A stretch of DNA of 64,000 nucleotides from Nelumbo lutea (GCA_022828595.1 JAKGHH010000001.1:213045848-213109847); one strand, 5' to 3'. Positions 1 through 13,700 are shown, counted from the stretch's first letter. Notes: generated from the letters alone by a model not told the origin. Translations and numbers: made by a program.

Positions 1-219
1 TCTTAAGTCATTAGTTATTGGGCCTAAACTTGTTTAATGTTTTATTTGTCTAGGTGTCCCATCACTAATCAGGGGCATTCTAGTCCATTCATGTAACACT
101 ATGTGATAAACATATATGTAAGATAGTAGGGTCGGCTGAAAGGTTTTGAACCGCCATTCTCAAACTTTCTCCTCTTCTTCTTCTCTTCTTCTTCTTTGGC
201 TACTGTGTTCCAGCAAACA
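1..219 (+). repeat. Right part of a family-I LTR, plus orientation, truncated by the window edge
   Basis: The sequence from TCTTAAGTCATTAGTTATTG through to CCAGCAAACA at 219 matches the reverse complement of the element I LTRs (12102-12378, 23758-24031). No primer-binding site follows it, so it is a 3' LTR or a solo LTR of a plus-strand insertion whose remainder lies outside the window. It interrupts the reverse transcriptase of element A, whose coding sequence resumes at about 225. Confidence 0.75.
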
Positions 220-2290
220 TGCACAATACTTGATAGTGAAAACCCACTTGCTGTCAATAGGTTTCTTCCTAGCTGGCAAGTCAACAATATCCCGGGTATT
301 GTCTTTATGAAGGGCTTCTATTTCAGTACTCATAGCATCCCTCCAATCTGGTGTGGCTAAGGCTTCTGAAACAGACTTTGGGATGGATTGAAAGGAAATG
401 GAGGCGAGAAAGGCATAGTAGGAAGGGGACAAGCTATAGGAAAGGTGTTTGGAAATACAATGAGTTGTACATTTCCTCTTACCTTTTCTCAAAGCAATGG
501 GTAGGTCAAGGTCTAGAAACGAGGGTGCTAGTGAAGGAGGAAATGGATATGTCCTCTCTTCACTAATTGGGAGAGCCTGAGACTCAATTGGAGCTATGGG
601 ATCAACCTGTATTTCCCTTAGCCTTTGCCACTAGTACCACCTCTAGAGAATAGGATGAGTGGAAAAAACTAGAGGACTAGCAGGAGGAGAGGGAGGAGCA
701 GGTGCGGAAAACCTCAAATGAGAGGATCCCTCTACAGAAATGAGGGTAACTGTGGAGAGCTTGACACAAGACTCAACTATAGTTAGCAAAGGAAGGGATG
801 AAGAAAACAAATCGAGAGATCTTTCTCCTTCAGAATGATGGCTACAAAAAGGAACCAACTCTGCAAAGGTGACATCAATGGAAACAAACCGGGTGGCACT
901 AATGGGGTCAAAACAATAGTACCCTTCCTATGTGGAGGCATAAACAAGGATGATACACTTTTGAGACTTGGGGTCAAACTTGTGTCTATTGGAACAAGGA
1001 ATGTGGACATAACAAGAGCAACCAAAGACCCTCAAAGGAATAGAGAGAATCTCAACATCAGGAAAGAGGATTCCAAAGAAAGATTTTAACCCCAAGACTC
1101 GAGAAAGCATGCAGTTAATAAGGTATGTAGCTGTTAAAACTACATAACCCCAAAACTTCACATGAACATGGGTAGCAAAAAGGTTACTCCTTGCAACTTC
1201 CACGATGTGTTTATTTTTCCTCTCCACTACTCCATTTCGTTGTGGAGTGCAGGCACAAGAACTCTGATGAATAACCCCAAACTTCTCAAGATAGGAGGTA
1301 AGGTCCTTCTCAAAATATTCCTTAGCATTGTCTGACCAGAATATTTTGATGCAAGTATTAAACTGAGTATGTGTTCATGGAACTGTTGCACAAGTTTAGG
1401 CACTTCAGCCCGAGAGCGCATAAGGTAAATCCAAGTATATCATGAAAAATCATCAATAAACAAGATGAAATATTTATACCCACCCATACATGGTAAATGG
1501 TAAGGCCCCCACACATCAGAGTGAGCAATATTAAAAGGAAAAGTTGATCTTTATTACTTGAAGGATAAGTGCTCTTACAATGCTTTGAGAACTCACAAGA
1601 CTCACAATGAAGACTCGATTGAATAATTCCTTTAAAAAACTCTGGAAGCAAGTGACTCAATGAAGAAAAGGAGAAATGACCCAAACGACTATGACATAAC
1701 ATAATATGATTAGTGGGCTCAGAAACAAATGCAATTCTCTTAAGTTGTACTTGGCTCTACTCAGGCATGTCTAACAAATAGATACCATTCGCCTCATGGC
1801 CACTCCCAATCATCTTCTGAGATTCCATGTCCTGAAACCCACAATATGAAGGAAAAAAGGTGACACTGCAATTAAGGGATTGTCAAATTACTAACTGAAA
1901 GCAAATTAGTATTAAGCTTAGGTACATGAAGAACATATTATAAGGTCAGGGCATTAGAGGTCTTAATGTCTCCCTTTCCTGTGATAGGGGCTAGGGAGCC
2001 ATTAGCAAGGGATATCTTATCCCGACCAGAAAGAAGTTGGTAAGAGGTGAATAACTATGAAACACTAGTCATATGGTCAGAAGCACCAGAATCAATTATC
2101 CAAGGGGTTTTATGTGTACCTGAGATAGAAGCATGATGTGTAGTGGCACGAATACTTGAGTGAGCATATGCAGAGGAAGGAACAGTCTCTGAAGGATCTG
2201 TAGCAGTGGACTCCAAGTGACTGATGATTCGTCCATACTTCTCATATTCAGCCCTGGCAGCTGCAAGCTGTTCTCCCACTAACATCTCTC
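220..2290 (-). pseudogene. Element A pol remnant (protease, integrase, RT start)
   Basis: The protease active-site string [13 protein letters not shown] lies near 2055-2110. The GAG-pre-integrase segment CHSRLGHFSFSSLSHLLPEF and its CESC motif lie in 1358-1702. The integrase C-terminal part (ERKNKHIVEVARS, then FGCSCYVHIP) lies in 928-1227. The RT N-terminus (SEALATPDWRDAM, DSKWVFTIKY) lies in 220-492. Each piece is in a different frame or separated by stops, so no polyprotein can be made. RT ends abruptly at the inserted LTR. Confidence 0.8.
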
Positions 2291-2294
2291 CACC

Positions 2295-3212
2295 CTATCC
2301 TTGTTCACTTTGTGAAGAGGTGGCTACATTTGCATTAACACCTTTTCCAGTTTCAACCCTTTTTCCACCATTTTCTTTCTTGAATCTGGTAGGAACAAGC
2401 TCTAGATGCACCTTCCAACATGTGTCTTTAGTGTGTTTAGGCTTCTTGTAGTATTTATAGATAACATCTTTCTTCCCAATGCTAACCTTCGGCTTCATCC
2501 CAACATTAGCATAGTGATCAACCTACGGCTCAACAGACTGAACCTATCTTCTGCTCTCCTCACTGCTCACCGTAGCATATGCCTAAGACAAAGTCACCTA
2601 ATCCTTTTCTAAAACATTCTGCCTCACAATATCATACTCCTAGTTGAGTCCGGTGAGGAACTCAAAGACCCAATTTCTCTCCACCGACCTCCTATATGTT
2701 TCTGCATCCTTTGTGCAACCCCAAACAACAGTCTCCATCAAATCAATCTCTTGCCAAAGAGATTTTAGCATAGAGAAATAAATTGCTAAGGGCTTCTCCC
2801 CCTATCTAAGATTATTCGCATCATGCTTCAAATTGTAAGCCCGAGCAACATTAAGCTTTTGGGAATAGGTCTTTGTGACACTATCCCACACTTCTTTTGC
2901 AGTTTCCATCCATAGGTAATGTTGAGTAATGTGTGGTTGCATAGAATTCACTAACCAATCCACTGCTGTGTAGTTGTCCTACATCCACCTTTCATAGGTA
3001 GGATCATCCTCCTCTAGTTTCTTCTTGCTCCCGGTAATATAACCCCATTTTCCTCTACTACACAAATGTATCTTAATAGATTGAGACCAAGCTAAATAAT
3101 TGGTTCCATCTAGCTTCACAATAGTCACAGCTCCAAAAAGATTCTCTATTGACCCCCCATATCGAAACCTAGAATTTGCGGAATATTTGGTCTCTCCTCT
3201 AGTTTTCTCCAT
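2295..3212 (-). pseudogene. Element A gag (broken)
   Basis: The frame begins at ATG 3212 with MEKTRGETKYSANSRF and contains the copia gag N-terminal signature [21 protein letters not shown] later frame (2295-2498) carries a damaged zinc knuckle ([18 protein letters not shown]), in which the first Cys is lost. Stops separate the pieces. The gag would form the virus-like particle of the retrotransposon and cannot do so here. Confidence 0.8.
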
Positions 3213-3689
3213 TGAGTAAATGGATGCAAATGAAAATCAAATTAGGGTTTTACTAAGTTAGATTTACTGTTCTAAGAAAAGAACAACCTTTCAACCCCCA
3301 AAATTAGGATTTCACAGGGTCTTACAGAATGGGGAGAAAGAGAGAAACTTCAACCGTCCCTTCCAGAGGTTCCAAAATTTAATCCACCCAAAACTGCCCC
3401 TAATAGAAATCAAAAGGCTTACCTCTGATCCCCAAGTGCCTAGTTCAAATTGTCTGCACAACCTATAACAAGGTTTCTCTAGTTATCCAGGGTTTTCAGG
3501 AAAAATCTCCAAGAACCTGCCTTGGGCTTCAACTAAGGATGAAAAACCTCCACAAAACTCTCCAAAAACCTTCCTAACTGGGATGCATATGTAGATGATT
3601 AATCAACCAAACAGTTCTCCATACACAATATGTATGGGCAAAGAAAGGACAAAAAAGTCGAAAGTGAAAACCCACTCTAAAACCAAGTT

Positions 3690-4021
3690 GAAAATTACAC
3701 TTACAGTAATTCAAATAATGGAAGAAAAGAAGAAAAGAGAGAAAGAGAAAGAAGAAAAAAGAAGTTTCAGCAATAGGCTGTGGAAGAAGAAAAGAAGGGA
3801 AGAGATAAAAGAAGAATTTGAACCTCTCTTCTGCCCCCCTTTCATCACTTTTATTAATAATTCTAAGTCTGAGTACAATTACTTGGATGCCCTTAATGGG
3901 GCAGCCAGCACTACAGAAACAATTAAAGAAAATAAAAGAAGGCCCATAACTAAGAAACATAACTTTTAAATACTACATAAAGAAATAAAGAACACTAAGG
4001 CCCACTCGGCCCATTCTCACT
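3690..4021 (-). repeat. LTR-like sequence of element A
   Basis: The stretch containing AAGGCCCACTCGGCCCATTC and an A/G-rich left half resembles the element B LTR at 5517-5836 (shared GGCCAGCACTA, GGCCCATAACTAAG and CCCATT blocks). It lies upstream of the element A gag in the position of a 5' LTR. Boundaries are approximate. No clear primer-binding site was found. Confidence 0.5.
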
Positions 4022-4603
4022 ACAAAAGGGTTTGAGGTAGTGCCCAAATCTGAAATTGTGGTCCATATATAAAGGGGTTTGTTTTGTGATTTTTGTCATA
4101 ATTCATTCTATTTTAGGATTAGGTATCAGATATTAGTTGCATTATTGTTTCTTCATTAGAAATTTTGCTAATTGAGATCGTATTTGTAAGAAATAAGATT
4201 TCATGTATTTAAAAAGATCTTTGTTTTAGTTTATTTTGAAAGTTAATAGAGCATTACTAGTGTACAAATAACAGAATTTAGAATTTGTTAAGCCCTTCCA
4301 TAGGTGTGAAACACATAAGAATCTACAAAACATAAGAGCTCCAAATTCCAGCTATGGGGCCTTTCTCCCCAAAGCCAAGCCACTTTCCAGCCAACATATC
4401 CAGGAACCCTTGAAGGATTATCAATGCTACACAAGAAGGCCAACTATCACTATACCTATATTTAAAACATTTCAGATGATTGACATAATAATATCATTGA
4501 AATCATTCCCGCAATGTAGATTATCTAATATGGAATGATTGCAATTTGAAATTCGTTAATGAGAAAAAGGATAAGTAAATAAAGTTTAAGCTCAAAGAAA
4601 AAC
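4022..4603. other. LETM1 intron 6 sequence, no gene
   Basis: AT-rich unique-looking intron sequence between element A and exon 6. No coding pattern or repeat was recognised. Confidence 0.6.
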
Positions 4604-4730
4604 CTGTTGGTGCATTTCTTCAGTGGACAGCATTCCAAGTAAGCCTCGATCCCTACAAGCCTGACGAAGTTCAGCTTCTGAAAGGGACTCAATACCCTCT
4701 GCTTGAATCATTCTATCATCATTCTTGATC
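4604..4730 (-). CDS. LETM1: LETM1 exon 6
   Basis: This exon is 127 bp. Its first base completes the Trp codon left by exon 5, 36.5 kb away, and 42 codons follow: [12 protein letters not shown], then [20 protein letters not shown] and [10 protein letters not shown]. This is the classic LETM1 segment just before the expected L-R-D-W-L exon, which is not in the window. The acceptor AG is at 4732-4731 and the donor GT at 4603-4602. The exact phase match supports splicing across the retrotransposon nest. Confidence 0.92.
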
Positions 4731-7700
4731 CTAATAACAGAAAAATAAATCCCCTTATAATGACTAATGTACAACCAACATGCAACTCAATTACATAGAT
4801 ATTCAGATATGATAAAGTCAAAAAAATCTAAAGCAGTCATAACGTGATTCTATGAACTTTTGCTAAGGAGATTCTACATTGTTTGGTTGTCCAAATGCAT
4901 TTATAGAAAGAGCCACCAAAAGAAAAGTAATTGAGAGAGAGAGAGAGGATCAACACATTAATAGGGTTTAGAAAATTATATTGAAGTAATGAACAACAGA
5001 AATGTAAATGGATGTCTAAATCTTTGGTTTTCCTGTTAGCTTCGTGCTTCATGAATTCATAGGAATAATCAAAATTTGGGAAGAAAGAAAGGAAAAAGAT
5101 GGAAACTTAGAGAAATTCCATTCTCTATGACATACATATCAAAATTTTAATAGGTCCTAAGGTGAGGACCTTCTGTTTAAAAGTATACCACTTGGAAATT
5201 AACACTTATGAGACACATCAAAGAAAAACACCAGGTTGGTGTTTATCTCCTCACATCCACATCCTTTTTTAGTTTTTGATCAGTAACAATCAAGGAGTTT
5301 ATTAATACCTATAAAACAGAAATTCCAAAGAGGCAATTCTTGTAAACTAATAACCACTATCTATCCCAATTAATCCTTATATCAGGCTCCACTCAAAACT
5401 TCACCCTGAAATAATTTTGCTCCATTTACCCCTTGTCTTGCTAAGGCATCAGCTATGCTGTTAGCACATCTAGGAACCCATGAAAGTTGAAATTGTAGAT
5501 CCCACCTACAATAATCTGAAATAAAATAGTAAATAGAAGGGAAGAAGAAGATTGAAGAAGATGGAAGAGAAAGAAACAATGGAGAAAGAAGATTGAAGAA
5601 AGGGAAGAAGTAAGAGAGTAGTTGGATGCTCTCTCCTGTCCCCAAAGTTATCTTTTATTCTTTAATTGTAATATGAGCACAATTACATGAATACTATAGT
5701 AGGGCGGCCAGCACTAAAACAGTTATAAAAAAAAAGGAAACAGACCCATAACTAAGGCCCACTACTCATAAACATAAAACATAAACATAACTAAATAAAA
5801 GAAAGAAACTAAGGCCCATTCAGCCCATTATCTATATACTCCTCAAGCTCAGCATAGATACCAATCATGCCCAGTTTGCTTACATAGTGTTGTAACTTTC
5901 TCTCAGGGACATCCTTGGTTATAACATCTACTAATTGTTGCTTTGAGCCAATGAAGGAAGAAAAACTTCTTCGGAAGCCACCCTTTCTCTTATGAAATGC
6001 TGGTCTACTTCAATTTGATTTGTTCTATCATGCTAAACTGGATTGTGAGCTATGTTAATGGCAGCCTGGTTATCACAGTACAATATTTAGGGTTTATTAT
6101 ATGCAATACCATCTCCTCTAGAAGTGACCTGAGACATAACAACCTTGAAACTCCATGTCCCATTGCCATGTACTCTACCTCATCTAAAGATCTGGCTACT
6201 ACTACTAGCCCAATTGACATCTATATAAGCCTCTAGCTTTATATGTCCATGCCTAAAGAAGAGGATACCCTTTCTCAAACCCTAATGGTTGCTCCATGTA
6301 AACTTCTTCCAGAAGATCACCATGTAGAAGTACATTTTTAATGTCAAGCTGAAAGAATACACAATCATACATAGTTTCTATTGACATCGAAATACGAATT
6401 GAACTAATCTTAGCAATAGGAGAGAAGGTTTTCATATAGTCTACTCCATACAATTAAGAATAACCCTTAGCAACCAGCCAGGCTTTTAATCGCTCCACCC
6501 TACCACCTGGTAAGTATTTAACAATATACACAAATTTAGAACCTAAAACATGCTTACCTAGAGGAAGAATGATGAACTCCCACGTATAATTGTGTTTAAG
6601 AGCAGAGAGTTGCTCTTCCATGGCTTGACACCACCCTATTTAGGTAAGAGCTTCTTGGATATACTTAGATACCTCATAAATATAGAGGACAAGAGAGAAA
6701 CATAACGGTGATGTCAAGTAGAAAGGTGAGAAACAAAAACAAAACTGGATAAGTACAACTACGTTTACCTTTCTACAATGCAATGGGAAGGTCAAGCTTA
6801 GAAAAAGGCAACATTGGGGTAGGAACAACTATGGGATCCACAAACGAAGTAGAAGCTGGAGGGGCCGGTGTCTATCGATGAGTATATACTTGTCGGATCA
6901 ATGATCATTCAGTACGAATCTGCACTAGAGGTAAGAATGAGTCACAATAGGAACAACCAGATGGGATCGTCAACTGGAATTGGAAGAAGGACCACTAGAG
7001 AAGAGTATTATTGAAATGAAGTAAGAAAGTATTCTCCTCCATTATCTGAACGAAAAACTTTTATTTGAATACCAAATTGCATTCATATTTCAGCATGAAA
7101 TTTTTTGAAAATAGAGAATAATTCACTTCTTTCTTTCATTAAATAAATCCAAGTCATCCTTGAACAGTCATCAACAAAATTGACAAAATACTCGTAATCA
7201 TTATAGATAGGCCTCAATTCTACTCAGACAAACATCTAAATGGACTAAAGCAAAAGGACTCAACATAAGAATATTAACACTAGGACTAAAGGAAACCCGA
7301 TGGTGTTTCCCATACTGGCACGACTCACACTACAAAGACGAAAGACAACTTAATGAAGGGACAAGTAGCTTGAGAGCCTTGAGAGATGGACGACCAAGCC
7401 TGCAATGCCGCTGGAGAGGAGTCAAAGCAAAGGAAGAGCAAGAGAGTGATGGGCGAAAATCACTTATTGCCACCTAAGGTAGTATTATTTATATGTTCAA
7501 CATAACATTAGGTAAAAGGACAAAAATGCCCTACTACCTACAATAGTACAAGTAAGCAAGCATAAAGGACAAAAATGACCTGCTACCTACAATAAGAAAT
7601 AAAAACTGAACTTATGGGACCACATAAACAAGGAACATCATGTCTGGTCCATTGTATCACTGCACTCCCCCTCAAGTTGGGAATATCTATTCATCATTCC

Positions 7701-10700
7701 CAACTTGCACAAGTTTGGTTCCAATTTGACTTTAGTGACTGCTTTGTTGAAGAGATCAGCAAGTTGTATATCAGAGGCAACATAGGGCAAACAAACATCT
7801 TGAGAAGCAACTTTCTCACGGATGAAATGATGGTCAACCTCAATATGTTTAGTTTTGTCATGCTGGATGAGATTATGAGCAATATTGATAGAGCTTCGTT
7901 ATTACAATACAACCTCAACGGTTTCTCAAACTCAACCCCTAGTTCCTCGAGAAGAGGTCTCATCCATAACACTTCAGCCACACCATGGGCCATGGACCTG
8001 TATTCTGCCTCAGCAATTGAACAGGCAACAACATTTTGCTTCTTACTACGCTATGACACAAGGTTACCTCCAACAAAAGCACAATATCCTGAAGTCAATC
8101 TTCTATCATCAACACATTCGGCCTAATCAGCATCAGTATACACCTTGATTTTCATATGACCATTATTTTTAAAGAGTATTCCCCAACCTGGACATTTCTT
8201 TAAGTAAGCAAGGATTCTTTCCACAACCAATAGATGAATGGTTCTAGGAGTGCATGTATTGGCTGACAACACTAACAACATAAGAGATGTTAGGGCGAGT
8301 AAGACATAGATAAAGGACCCCAGTTTCCCAGTGTCCTTCCCAGCGCTTATCTTATGACTCAACTCAATAGGTGTGTCTGTGGGTTTAACCCCTAGTTTCC
8401 CAGTGTCCTCAAGAATATCAAGGGCATATTTCCTCTGTAAAAATAAAGATACCATGTCTAGAGCGGGCCACTTCAATTCCCAAGAAATAGCATAGACGAC
8501 CAAGGTCTTCCACTTCAAATTCCGCATGAAGGAATTGTTTGAGAGAATCAATTTCATCAGGATCACAACCAGTCACAACAATGTCCTCAACATACACTAC
8601 AAGAAGGGAGAGAGAGAAGCACCATTTGTCTTAATGAAAAGAGTATGATTGGAGTGGGCCTGTACATAGCCAAACCTTTCAAGAGCCAATCTAAATCTGT
8701 CAAACCAGGCTCCTGGAGATTGCTTTAAACCATAATAAAGCCTTTTTCAATTCGCAAACTTTCTTTCCTATAGCAGCATCATAAAAACCAGGAGGAAGTT
8801 CCATATACACCTCTTCCTGCAAGTCTCCATTAAGGAAAGCATTCTTGACACCAAGTTGGAACAGAGGCCATGAGAAATTTGCTGCAAGGGATAATAGAAC
8901 TCTAATGGTATTCATCTTGGCAACAGGTGTAAAGGTTTCTAGGTTTCTAGGTAGTCAATGCCACAAGTCTAAGTATACCCCTTTGCCACCAGTTGAGCTT
9001 TATACCTTTCAACTGAGCCATCTGCATTACACTTCACAGTGAACACCCATCTGCACCCAACTGGTTTTTCTTTCCTTCTGGCTTGTCAATTAGCTCCCAA
9101 GTCTTATTTTTAATGAGAGCACCCATCTCTTCTTCCATTGCATTCTTCTACTCAAGTACTACAAGAGCTTACTGTAGAAACCCAGGAATAGGTATAGCAG
9201 AGATAGATGCCAAGAAGGACCAATAGGATGGTGAAAGATGATCATAGGTGATAAACTAATATATGCAATGAGCGGTAGATGAAGTGCATGACGCTTTCCC
9301 TTGCAGACTGCAATGGGAAGATCAAGATCATCTAGAGGGGGTAGAGGATCAAAAGATGAGGGTAATGTATCAACAGGCAAGGAGGGAGAAGTACTTGAAT
9401 CTGGAACTGCAGAGGAGAGAGGAACTGGCCTGGACTGATTATGAGCACCAAAATCAACTTGCCTCCACCTCCTGTGGTAAACTCTCAACTCCTTACACTT
9501 CTGACAAGCACCTTCATTACAACACTCTCCTTTAAGAATAGGGATAGGTAGAGGAACTCCAAGACAATGACGATCCTTCTCATTATTCTCCCCTTGAGAA
9601 GAAACACCTAGGTAATAGGGGACATCCTCAAAAAATGTAACATCCATGGATATAAACCGAGAACCAAAACTAGGATTATAGCAATAATATCCCTTTTGAT
9701 TCTGTGCATAGCCAAGGAATATACATTTAGCAGCTTTAGGATCAAACTTAGAACGATGGGGTCCTAGAATTTGAACAAAACAAGTGCACCCAAAAACTTT
9801 AAGAGGGATGGTGTACAAAACTTTCTCAAGATACAATAATGAAAAAGGAGTTTTCATATCCAGAACACGGGAAGGGTTTCGATTGATGAGGTACACGGTT
9901 GTATTAATAACATCCCCCCAAAAACGAAAGGCAACATGAGAATTCAACATAATACTTCTTGAAACTTCCAAGATATGCTTATTTTTTCTCTTAGCTACCC
10001 CATTTTGCTGAGGTGTATGAGGACAAGTACTCTGATGAACAACCCCATACTCAAGAAGATATGAATTCAAATGTTTAGTGAAATATTCTTTGGCATTATC
10101 AGATCTGAAACTTTTGATTCTGATTTCAAATTGAGTGAGAACCATTTGATGGAAGGCACGGGTTAAGTTAGGAATCTCATCTCAAGAACGCATAAGATAA
10201 ACCTATGAGAAACGGGAGTAATCATCAACAAACAATAAAAAATACTTGTACCCCCCCCCCATAGAAAGAATATGATATGGCCCCCATGCATCAGTATGCA
10301 CAATTTCAAAAGGAGTATTGCTTCTTTTATTACTCAAAAAATAGGAAGATCTACAATGTTTTACAAGTTCACAACTCTTACACTTCAAAAAAGGCATCTG
10401 AGCTAACTTAAACAAAGTAGGAAACAAGTTTTCAAAGACCCAAAAGACAAATGACCTAAACGATTATGCCAAAGCATAATTTGACTCACAGACTGAGAAA
10501 TAAAAGACTTTGCAACTCCTTTATCACTTCCAGGGGGTGCTCAAACAGGTAGGTTCCATTCATCTAATGGCCAGTCCCAATCACCTTCCTTGTCACCAGA
10601 TCCTAGAAAATACAATGGTCAGGAAAGAATGTTATTGGGCAATTTTGGCTTTTTGTAAGGCTACTAATTGAAAATAGATTAGTACTAAGCTTAGGTACAT

Positions 10701-13700
10701 AAAAAGTTGAGGATAAAGTAATGGCATCAGAGATTCTGATGTTTCCCTTGTCAGAAATGGGAACAAGGGAGCCATCAACTATGGATACTTTATCCCTGCC
10801 TGAAGACAAGTTGTAAGAAGTAAATAATGAAGACAAACTTGTCATATGATCTAATGCACCAGAGTATATAATCCAAGTAGGGTTAGTGTTACCTGGAATA
10901 AAGGCATAAAAAGTAGTGGCTCTTGTACCTGAGTGGGCAAATGCTGATGTGGAGGAAGGAGGTGCAATAGTAGTAGAGATAGACTGAGATGATCCTACAA
11001 GCCTAACTTCATTCAACAACTGAGTCAATGCTGCCCCGAATGCAGCTATGGCCTCCAAAGAAGTGGATCGAGGCCCCTGAAGGGAAGAACCATTTGATGT
11101 AACAACAACATTTGCATTTCCTTTTGTTAGTGTCGAGTATGTAGGGGTATTTCTGTCTTTATACTTATGTTGAGGTTGCTGATGTGTAATATTATGTTAG
11201 AACTAGTGTCCCTCACTTAAGTAGGGGCACATGTGTCTTTTCAATTATGTTAGTAATATAAAACATATCTGGCTGAATGAGAGAGGTAATTTTTCTCTCA
11301 TTCGAACCAGACTTTTCTTCTCTCCTTTTCCTCCTCCTTTCTCTCTCTTTCTTTCTTCTTTCTTCTTCTCTCTTCTTGGTTGTTATCAGATTAACAAAAC
11401 TCAAGGGTAGGCCAAATCATAATATGGCATCAAAGCACAACTAAGCAACTCGGATCTGCCCAGATTTCTGTTTTCTACACACCCAGTCTAGGGTTTTCTC
11501 TTGGTTTCTTTGCCATCGGTTGGAAATAAGGGAAAGGGCTGAAAAGGAGTGGTTGCCCTCTTCCCTTGGAGGTCTCTATGCCTCCAGTTGTGCTGTTCGT
11601 GGTTGGTTGCTGTGGTTTTTAAGAAACCCTCCCCTAATCAATGAGGAGAAGAAGGCCGATTCGTGTGGTGCAGTGGGTGTCTTGTATGGTCTGATTTTTG
11701 TGTAGTTAGATTTTCGGGTGACGAGGTAAGAGATTTTTATGCATTTTTTTTGTTATGAATCAAATAAGAAGTATGTTTCAGATCGTATGGTGGGATTTTA
11801 GACTGTAGTGTGCTAGGGTTTATGCTGTTTTCAGTGTGATTTGAATGGGGAGTGGTCCTCATATAGTGTGGTGAGATTTCAGATAGTTATGGGGTCGGGT
11901 TTGTGGTGTAAGTGCAATCTTCAGCAATAACAAGTGCTGAAACCAGTGTAATCAGTGTGTGGTGTGGTCTAGTGCGTAGTGTGCCAAATTCAGCAATAAC
12001 AGAATTCAGCAATGGGAGATAGCAGTGATAGCAAATCTAATGTGATGATACCTACTGACTACCTAAATGTTCAAATGACCTCCATTAAACTGAATGGAGA
12101 GTGTTTGCTGAAATAGATCTGTCGAATGAGAGAAGAAGAAGAAGAAGAAGAAGAAGATATGAGATGGGCGACAGAATTGTCCTCAGCCAGCCCTAATCTA
12201 TTATATGTAAGAACATTACATAATGTTACATAAATAGACAAGAATGCCCCTGATTAGTGATGTGACACCTAGTCAAAATAAACACTAAATAAGATTAGGC
12301 CCAGTAACTAAGGCCCAATAACTAATGACTTAAGACCCAATAAAGATAAACATACAAATTAAGACAGCCGAACCAACACTCCCCCTCAAGCTAAGTATGG
12401 ATGTCAATCATGTTTAGCTTGCCAAGTAAGTCCACAAATTTCACTGTAGCTAGCCCTTTAGTCAGAACATCTGCAATCTGCATCTCAGAGGGAGTATAAG
12501 GAATGCAGAGTTCTCCTGAGACAATTCTTTCTCTAACAAAGTGACGGTCTATCTCAATATGTTTCGTTCTATCATGTTGCACTAGGTTATTTGCAATGTT
12601 GATGGCAGCCTTGTTGTCACAATACAACCTGAGAGGACACTCAATCTTTCACAATTTGTGGAACTTCATCTCGAAATCGCATAGGATAAACCCAAGTGTA
12701 TCGAGAATAATCATCAATCAGCGTAACAAAATACTTATAGCCAGCCGCAGTAGGAAGAGTAACAGGGCCCCAAACATCAGAATAAACAATATGAAAGGGA
12801 AATTCAGATCTTTTATTTCTTAAAGGTAAAGAGCTTCTACAATGCTTACTCAACTAACAAGTTTGACACTGTAACTGACTTACTGACAAGGACTCAAACA
12901 ACTTTGGGAACATAACTTTTAACGACGCAAAAGAAAGATGACCTAAACGACTATGCCATAAATAGGCCTGACTCTCACTCGACGAACTTGTGGACTCAGT
13001 CGCCACTAGACCAGCATTATTCTCCAACACGTAGAGACCATCCACCATGCTTCCTCTACCAATCGTCTTCCCCGAGGTCAAATCCTGAAACACACATGAA
13101 GACGGAAAAAAGGTGACTGAGCAGTTCAAAGAGTGAGTAATACTACTAATGGACAACAAATTAATAGGTAATTTCGGAACATGCAGGACATTTGGAAGAG
13201 TAAGGCCAAGTGGGAGAGATATGGTGCCTCGGCCAGCTATGGTAGAAAAAGAACCATCAGCCAGTCTTACCTTATCTCTCCCAGAGAGAAGGTTATATGT
13301 CTGGAACAAATTTGACTTACCGGTCATGTGATTTGAGGCTCTGGAGTCAATAATCCAAGGTGAATTAGTAGTATGAGATGCATTACCTGATGTAGACGCA
13401 AATGAGGTAGGAGTAGGCCTAGAATCCACCTGGCGGAGAGTCCTACCATACAATTCCAAATGTTCACGGAAGGAATTGATAATATCTTCCTTAGGGTCAG
13501 AACTGGGATGTCTCTCCTGAGTTACGGAAGGACTAGTCTCTATCGATGCCAGATTAGCTAAGTTATACCTTCTTTGATTCTGCTGGCCTAGTTTCTTGCC
13601 CTTATCCGGTGTTGACTTCTTACCCAAATCCTGTGCCCATTTAGGTTTTCCATGGAGATCCCAGCATGTATCTTTAGTGTGTCGTGTCTTCTGGTGGTGA

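Larger units (their letters stand above)
220..4021 (-). mobile_element. Copia element A (decayed, 5' two thirds)
   Basis: This is a minus-strand Ty1/copia element in intron 6 of LETM1. Read right to left it has an LTR-like end (about 3690-4021), leader, gag, protease, GAG-pre-integrase, integrase and the start of RT. RT breaks off where the family-I LTR sits. Numerous stops and frameshifts make it defective. It has the same orientation as LETM1. Confidence 0.8.
5517..7446 (-). mobile_element. Copia element B/VII, 3' half
   Basis: Minus-strand copia with its 3' LTR on the left (5517-5836), then RNase H, RT and integrase remnants. It breaks at about 7446 inside the GAG-pre-integrase region ([15 protein letters not shown] equivalent). 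The missing upstream part resumes at 39877 on the far side of the inserted nest. Both halves belong to the same family as elements II and X. Confidence 0.75.
7447..11124 (-). mobile_element. Copia element III, 3' part (LTR to gag)
   Basis: This is the left portion of a minus-strand copia element. It has a 3' LTR, polypurine tract, RNase H, RT, integrase and protease, and the last part of gag. It is interrupted at 11124 by element II with target duplication CCTTT. The gag continues in register at 28435-28935. It is inserted in the GAG-pre-integrase region of element B/VII. No convincing target duplication for III itself was found. Confidence 0.8.

Noticed and set aside
3595..3969. Lys/Glu-rich 124-codon frame on the plus strand as a small protein gene
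   Set aside because: It runs over the purine-rich part of a decayed LTR. Low complexity explains both strands being open.
4930..4950. (GA)n and similar runs (19372-19415, 60966-60985, 58802) as functional elements
   Set aside because: They are ordinary plant microsatellites or LTR-internal low complexity with no supporting context.
8845..9042. Plus-strand frames across the minus-strand pol regions (also 7614-8126, 20133-20357, 22019-22285)
   Set aside because: They are antisense shadows of copia RT, RNase H and gag. They have no domain signature of their own.
11425..11436. TGGTATCAGAGC-type sites as tRNA gene fragments
   Set aside because: Each abuts an LTR and is only 12 bases. They are retrotransposon primer-binding sites and no cloverleaf can be formed.
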